64,000 bases of DNA from Polyodon spathula (lineage: Eukaryota > Chordata > Actinopteri > Acipenseriformes > Polyodontidae): NCBI RefSeq assembly GCF_017654505.1, contig NC_054545.1:14303547-14367546 (forward strand), in the 5' to 3' direction. Under the pieces are notes generated by a model. It was not told the DNA's origin and did not search any database. It was given only the letters and a program-made list of their open reading frames with translations. Made by a program: the position numbers and the translations under genes. Positions 60,450 through 64,000 of this stretch are shown here, piece after piece; the stretch's first letter is position 1, and each line of letters opens with the position of its first letter.

Positions 60450-62420
60450 CCATATTTTTGAAGTAGAAAGATAACATTTTAGGAAAGGAATAAACCAATA
60501 GTAACTGCATAAAACATGCAAAACAATAGCTGCACGCAGGAACCGCTAATGTAATGTTTGTGTTCCTCTGTGAAAATGTGCCTTAAAAATACCCAAAGAG
60601 CAAGCCATTGTCTGCTCCCTGGTTTTAAATGAAGGGGCTTGACATTGGCTAATTTGTAGAGAAATAAGCTCTTAGATATAATGAGTTGGTTTGGTTATAG
60701 ATCAAGCAGTTCACACAGGTTACTGGAAAAAGAAAAATCTATCCACTGGTTTTTCTATAGAGCCTTCTGTTTCTAATGTTCTGTACTACTGTATTATACT
60801 ACACTATATTATTATATATGCAGTAGTGCAATGCAGTATGTGCTTCTATGCCTGGGTTGGTTGGTTCTACGAACTGTTCATTCGAATAAGATGGCTGCAT
60901 CAATGGTGTTAGGCAAAGCCACCCTACTGTCTCCATTTTGTTCTGAACAGTCCTGGCTCCGGATGTTCTTTAATGATATCCCTGCTTTAGCTATTCTGAT
61001 ATATCTCATACCAAGTCCCAATGCCACCAACAAGCAAACAAATAAAAGTCAATGCAACATTCCATGTAGAATCCCCAACAAAGACAGGCAGCTTTGCACA
61101 AGCAGGAACCAGTGCTCTTGACTGTATGACTCACCCTGCACACCATGTAGTCACGCCTTTATCAGCTGAATCACTCAGGGAACCAGATAAGACTTGTTTT
61201 TATGTTATGGGGGAATGATTCAGTTTAGTTATCCAGGTCCTTCATGGGACATTATATGTCGCTGAAAGGCAGCACCCCCTAATGTAATTTTGAGGACAAC
61301 TTCTAGAGGGAATTCTCCCTACTCCTTACCACCAACATTACTTCACAGACTGACTACAACACCAGAGTTGTCTTCGAGGAGGTCACCCACCCAAGTGCCA
61401 ACCAGGCCCAACCTGACTTAGCTTCTTATTTGTCAAGATCTAGCTTCAGGGTATCAGATCTACATATTGAAAAATGAATAACAGTAATATTGGAGAAAAT
61501 TACATTCTTTACTGTTTGTTTACAAAACCTGTTTTGCATAATCGTGCTACATAAATGCGTCACAAATATGCCAGTCCAATTTGAACAAGTCCAGTCCAGC
61601 TGGGAGGCACTGCTTGGTATTTACCAGTACTTTATAATTCTGTCCCTGCCCTGCCCTGCCTTGCCTTATATTCCTATTATTGCTGTTTGATCGCCCTCTT
61701 GTGGCTATTATCTACTAAAACTTTTCATCAAGATTTTGTAGAAGCCAAATATTTACACTTTGAATTCTCACAGTAGTGGAAGTTTGATAATGTCACCTAT
61801 AAACTGTTTTATCTCAGGAAACAAAATCCCATTTTATAGGAAACCGCTACAAAGATGATATAGCCACATGGCCCTTATAAGGTAGGAATCTGTTGAAACA
61901 CCTCACCTTTATATGAGAAACTTCTAATGAATGTATACATTTGAAACATCCTGATGTGTTTTTAATGCAAATGGTAAAATAAGTCCAAAGGCTAACAAAA
62001 CAATCCCCTGCCCATATACTGCACAGTAAACGTGTTAACTACTTATGCTATGTAAGTAATGTCCTTAATATTGCTTTTCAAACCGTCTTTGTGATGTATC
62101 CCTTTTCTACCTTTTACACACTCCACCTAGAATATTAAAAGAAATGTTTTAAGTTTGCTTTCCATGTGTCTCAATTCAGTGGTTATGAATGGTGTGGGAC
62201 AATGGCACTGTGAGATTTCCCAAAATTGAGTATGACACAACCTGCCAATCAGAGACGTCCTCTTGAAGAATTGTGCTATAGTTCTGCAGATTACTGTCTT
62301 AAAAAAAATAATGAACTACTGTAGTGCTTTATTTCCCAGCCCTCAACATCTTGTCTAGCCGACAGGATACAGGTTCACAATGCAACCGCTCATGTGCTAA
62401 CTAAAACCACAGCTTACAAT
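60450..62420. other. anonymous DNA, no recognised feature
   Basis: No exon, RNA gene or element with defined ends was identified. A short CCCTGCC/TTGCC run lies near 61643-61668. Confidence 0.4.
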
Positions 62421-62429
62421 ATTACACCT

Positions 62430-62690
62430 GTCCTTATAGCACTCCATTCACTGGCAGTGCTCCATAGAATTGCCTTGAAAGTTCCCCTTTTGGTATTTGA
62501 GGTGTTAAAAGGTCTGAATCATCCATATTAATCAGATTTCATTGTTCCCCACTTCCCTAGGTTGTTCTCTTTGCTCTGTATAGTCTGGCTTGTTTCAGTC
62601 AAAGCGTACTCTTCAGGAGAGCAAGCTTTCTTCCGTTATGTAACCTCTATTTGGAAAGTTTGAGAGAATCAGTTTCAGTTTTTAAATGTA
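62430..62690 (+). mobile_element. L2/Rex-type LINE fragment
   Basis: The plus strand reads LHSLAVLHRIALKVPLLVFE followed by LKGLNHPY, recalling the LHWLPVxxRIxFKxLLLxFKALxGLAPxY block upstream of the ORF2 C-terminus in L2/Rex LINEs. It then decays through stops. Weak but characteristic. Confidence 0.55.
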
Positions 62691-62699
62691 CAAAATGTA

Positions 62700-64000
62700 C
62701 CACGTGTTGCAGGGTGTGAATTGATGGTGATGCCTTGCGAATTGGATTTTTCTTCTCTATGGATGGAAAAGGTCTATTGTGAATGCTTATAACATTTTGT
62801 TAATTTATTCAATAAATATTCACCTAATAAACCAATGAATGTATTGGTTGATTATTCATAGAATTTTTTTTTTCTTGATTGTCGGGTGGTTTAATTTTAT
62901 TAATTGGCTAATTGTTAAATTGGCCGGGTCAATGTATACTTAGTCATGTGATAGTCAGACAATTAACATGTTGAAATCAGACAGCAGGGTTTACATGCTG
63001 AGGTTTGTAATATAAACATTTGAGGCCTTGTTCACATCAGGTTAATTTGGGGGGCGTTTTTTCTAAATTCAGTACTGTTCGGTTCATTAGAAGAGGAACA
63101 ACAATTGCTTGATATTGGCATTGTGAACACAAGGTAACCTTTAAAAAAAGCCTTGATTCACTCCCAGATAAACCTGGTACAATTGTTTCCAAAAAACAAG
63201 CATCCACCTTAACCAAATGAGCTAAACTGACTGTTCATACCCAACATGAATAACTCAACACCTATGTAATAAACACTTTGAAAATGTAATGTATATGTTT
63301 TATGTAACAGTATATCCTTTAAGAAACATTTAAAGTTTTTTTTTTTTTTTTTATGTATTATGCTAGACTACAGTCTTATTATTGCATACATTTACAAGCT
63401 TACAAGCTTGCAATAATACATTCATATATGAAGATTGTTTTCACAGTACAGGGAATCTTTGTGAAAAACAGTTTCATTGAATTACGCTTTGTATAAATCA
63501 AGACTAATATAATAAGCCTCAATGCAGGGAAACAAAGGGGCTATTTTCTTGATAACTGCGTCACAAAGCCTTTGAACAGGACAGTGATTTTGTTGTTTTA
63601 CTCTATATAGTCACTTCTGGCTTAATGTCATAAAAAAAAAAAGTTATAGAAACATCTCCATTCAGAATGTTTAAATTTCATCATATAAAGGAATACTGGT
63701 ACATATTCAAATATAAAAAATGTTTAGCCCCTGCTGGGTACCCATATTTATGGTGATAGAGGTAGAGTGGATATTGCAAGCCACACTTTTGAACTGTGTA
63801 TACAATTGTGATGAAATGAACCATCTGTTTGTATACATGGCACATATATATATAGATGGGAAAACGGGCAAATGTGTGTCTTTTCGTTCACATAAAGTCA
63901 GAAAAAAACAACATATGAATCCAAATTAACATGTATTTCTACTAAAGTAATACAAAAATGACTACCAAAGATTTAGAAGTGAGTAGTTTTTCGAGATTTA
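62700..64000. other. AT-rich DNA, no recognised feature
   Basis: Only homopolymers (for example poly-T near 63338) and short palindromic AT-rich stretches. No gene or defined repeat was seen to the end of the window. Confidence 0.4.

Noticed and set aside
1..64000. CRISPR arrays, operons, prophage or other prokaryotic systems
   Set aside because: The window is intron-bearing vertebrate DNA; the only regular arrays are microsatellites and one three-unit minisatellite.

Overview
This is a vertebrate nuclear genome window: intron-rich genes, GT-AG splice sites, AATAAA signals, long microsatellites and dense interspersed repeats. Two different Tc1-type transposons, hAT-like miniature elements, L2-type and CR1-type LINE pieces and tRNA-derived SINEs point to a ray-finned fish. 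The CR1 copy and the long introns suit a non-teleost such as a sturgeon, paddlefish or gar, but the sequence alone does not prove the lineage. All gene calls rest on reading exons by eye, their splice sites and remembered vertebrate protein families; nothing was searched or computed.

Layout. 1-1318: a 5'-truncated CR1-like LINE on the minus strand. 1763-17448 (minus): about 18 recognisable exons of bub1b (BubR1, spindle-assembly checkpoint), with several in-frame stops, probable frameshifts and missing exons, so I call it an unprocessed pseudogene. 17.45-19.6 kb: the divergent intergenic region, with a CDE/CHR-like pair and a ZNF143-like motif. 19625-27225 (plus): a complete 11-exon zfyve19 (ANCHR, abscission checkpoint), 429 codons. 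28952-39330 (minus): a chain of small phase-compatible exons that I could not assign to a family. 40376-53355 (minus): a complete four-exon ppp1r14d-like PP1 inhibitor gene, 121 codons. 53.4-64 kb: no gene recognised, only repeats and anonymous AT-rich DNA.

zfyve19 next to a PPP1R14 gene matches the human 15q15 arrangement, where ZFYVE19 and PPP1R14D are neighbours; human BUB1B lies on the same chromosome arm. Two cell-division checkpoint genes, zfyve19 and the bub1b copy, are arranged head to head. The bub1b lesions are what loss of one duplicate after a genome or segmental duplication would produce, which predicts an intact second bub1b elsewhere.

I found no undescribed multi-gene system. 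The most useful observations are the dead but still well-recognisable bub1b beside an intact zfyve19, the candidate shared promoter, the unassigned minus-strand gene, and several mobile elements with clean ends.
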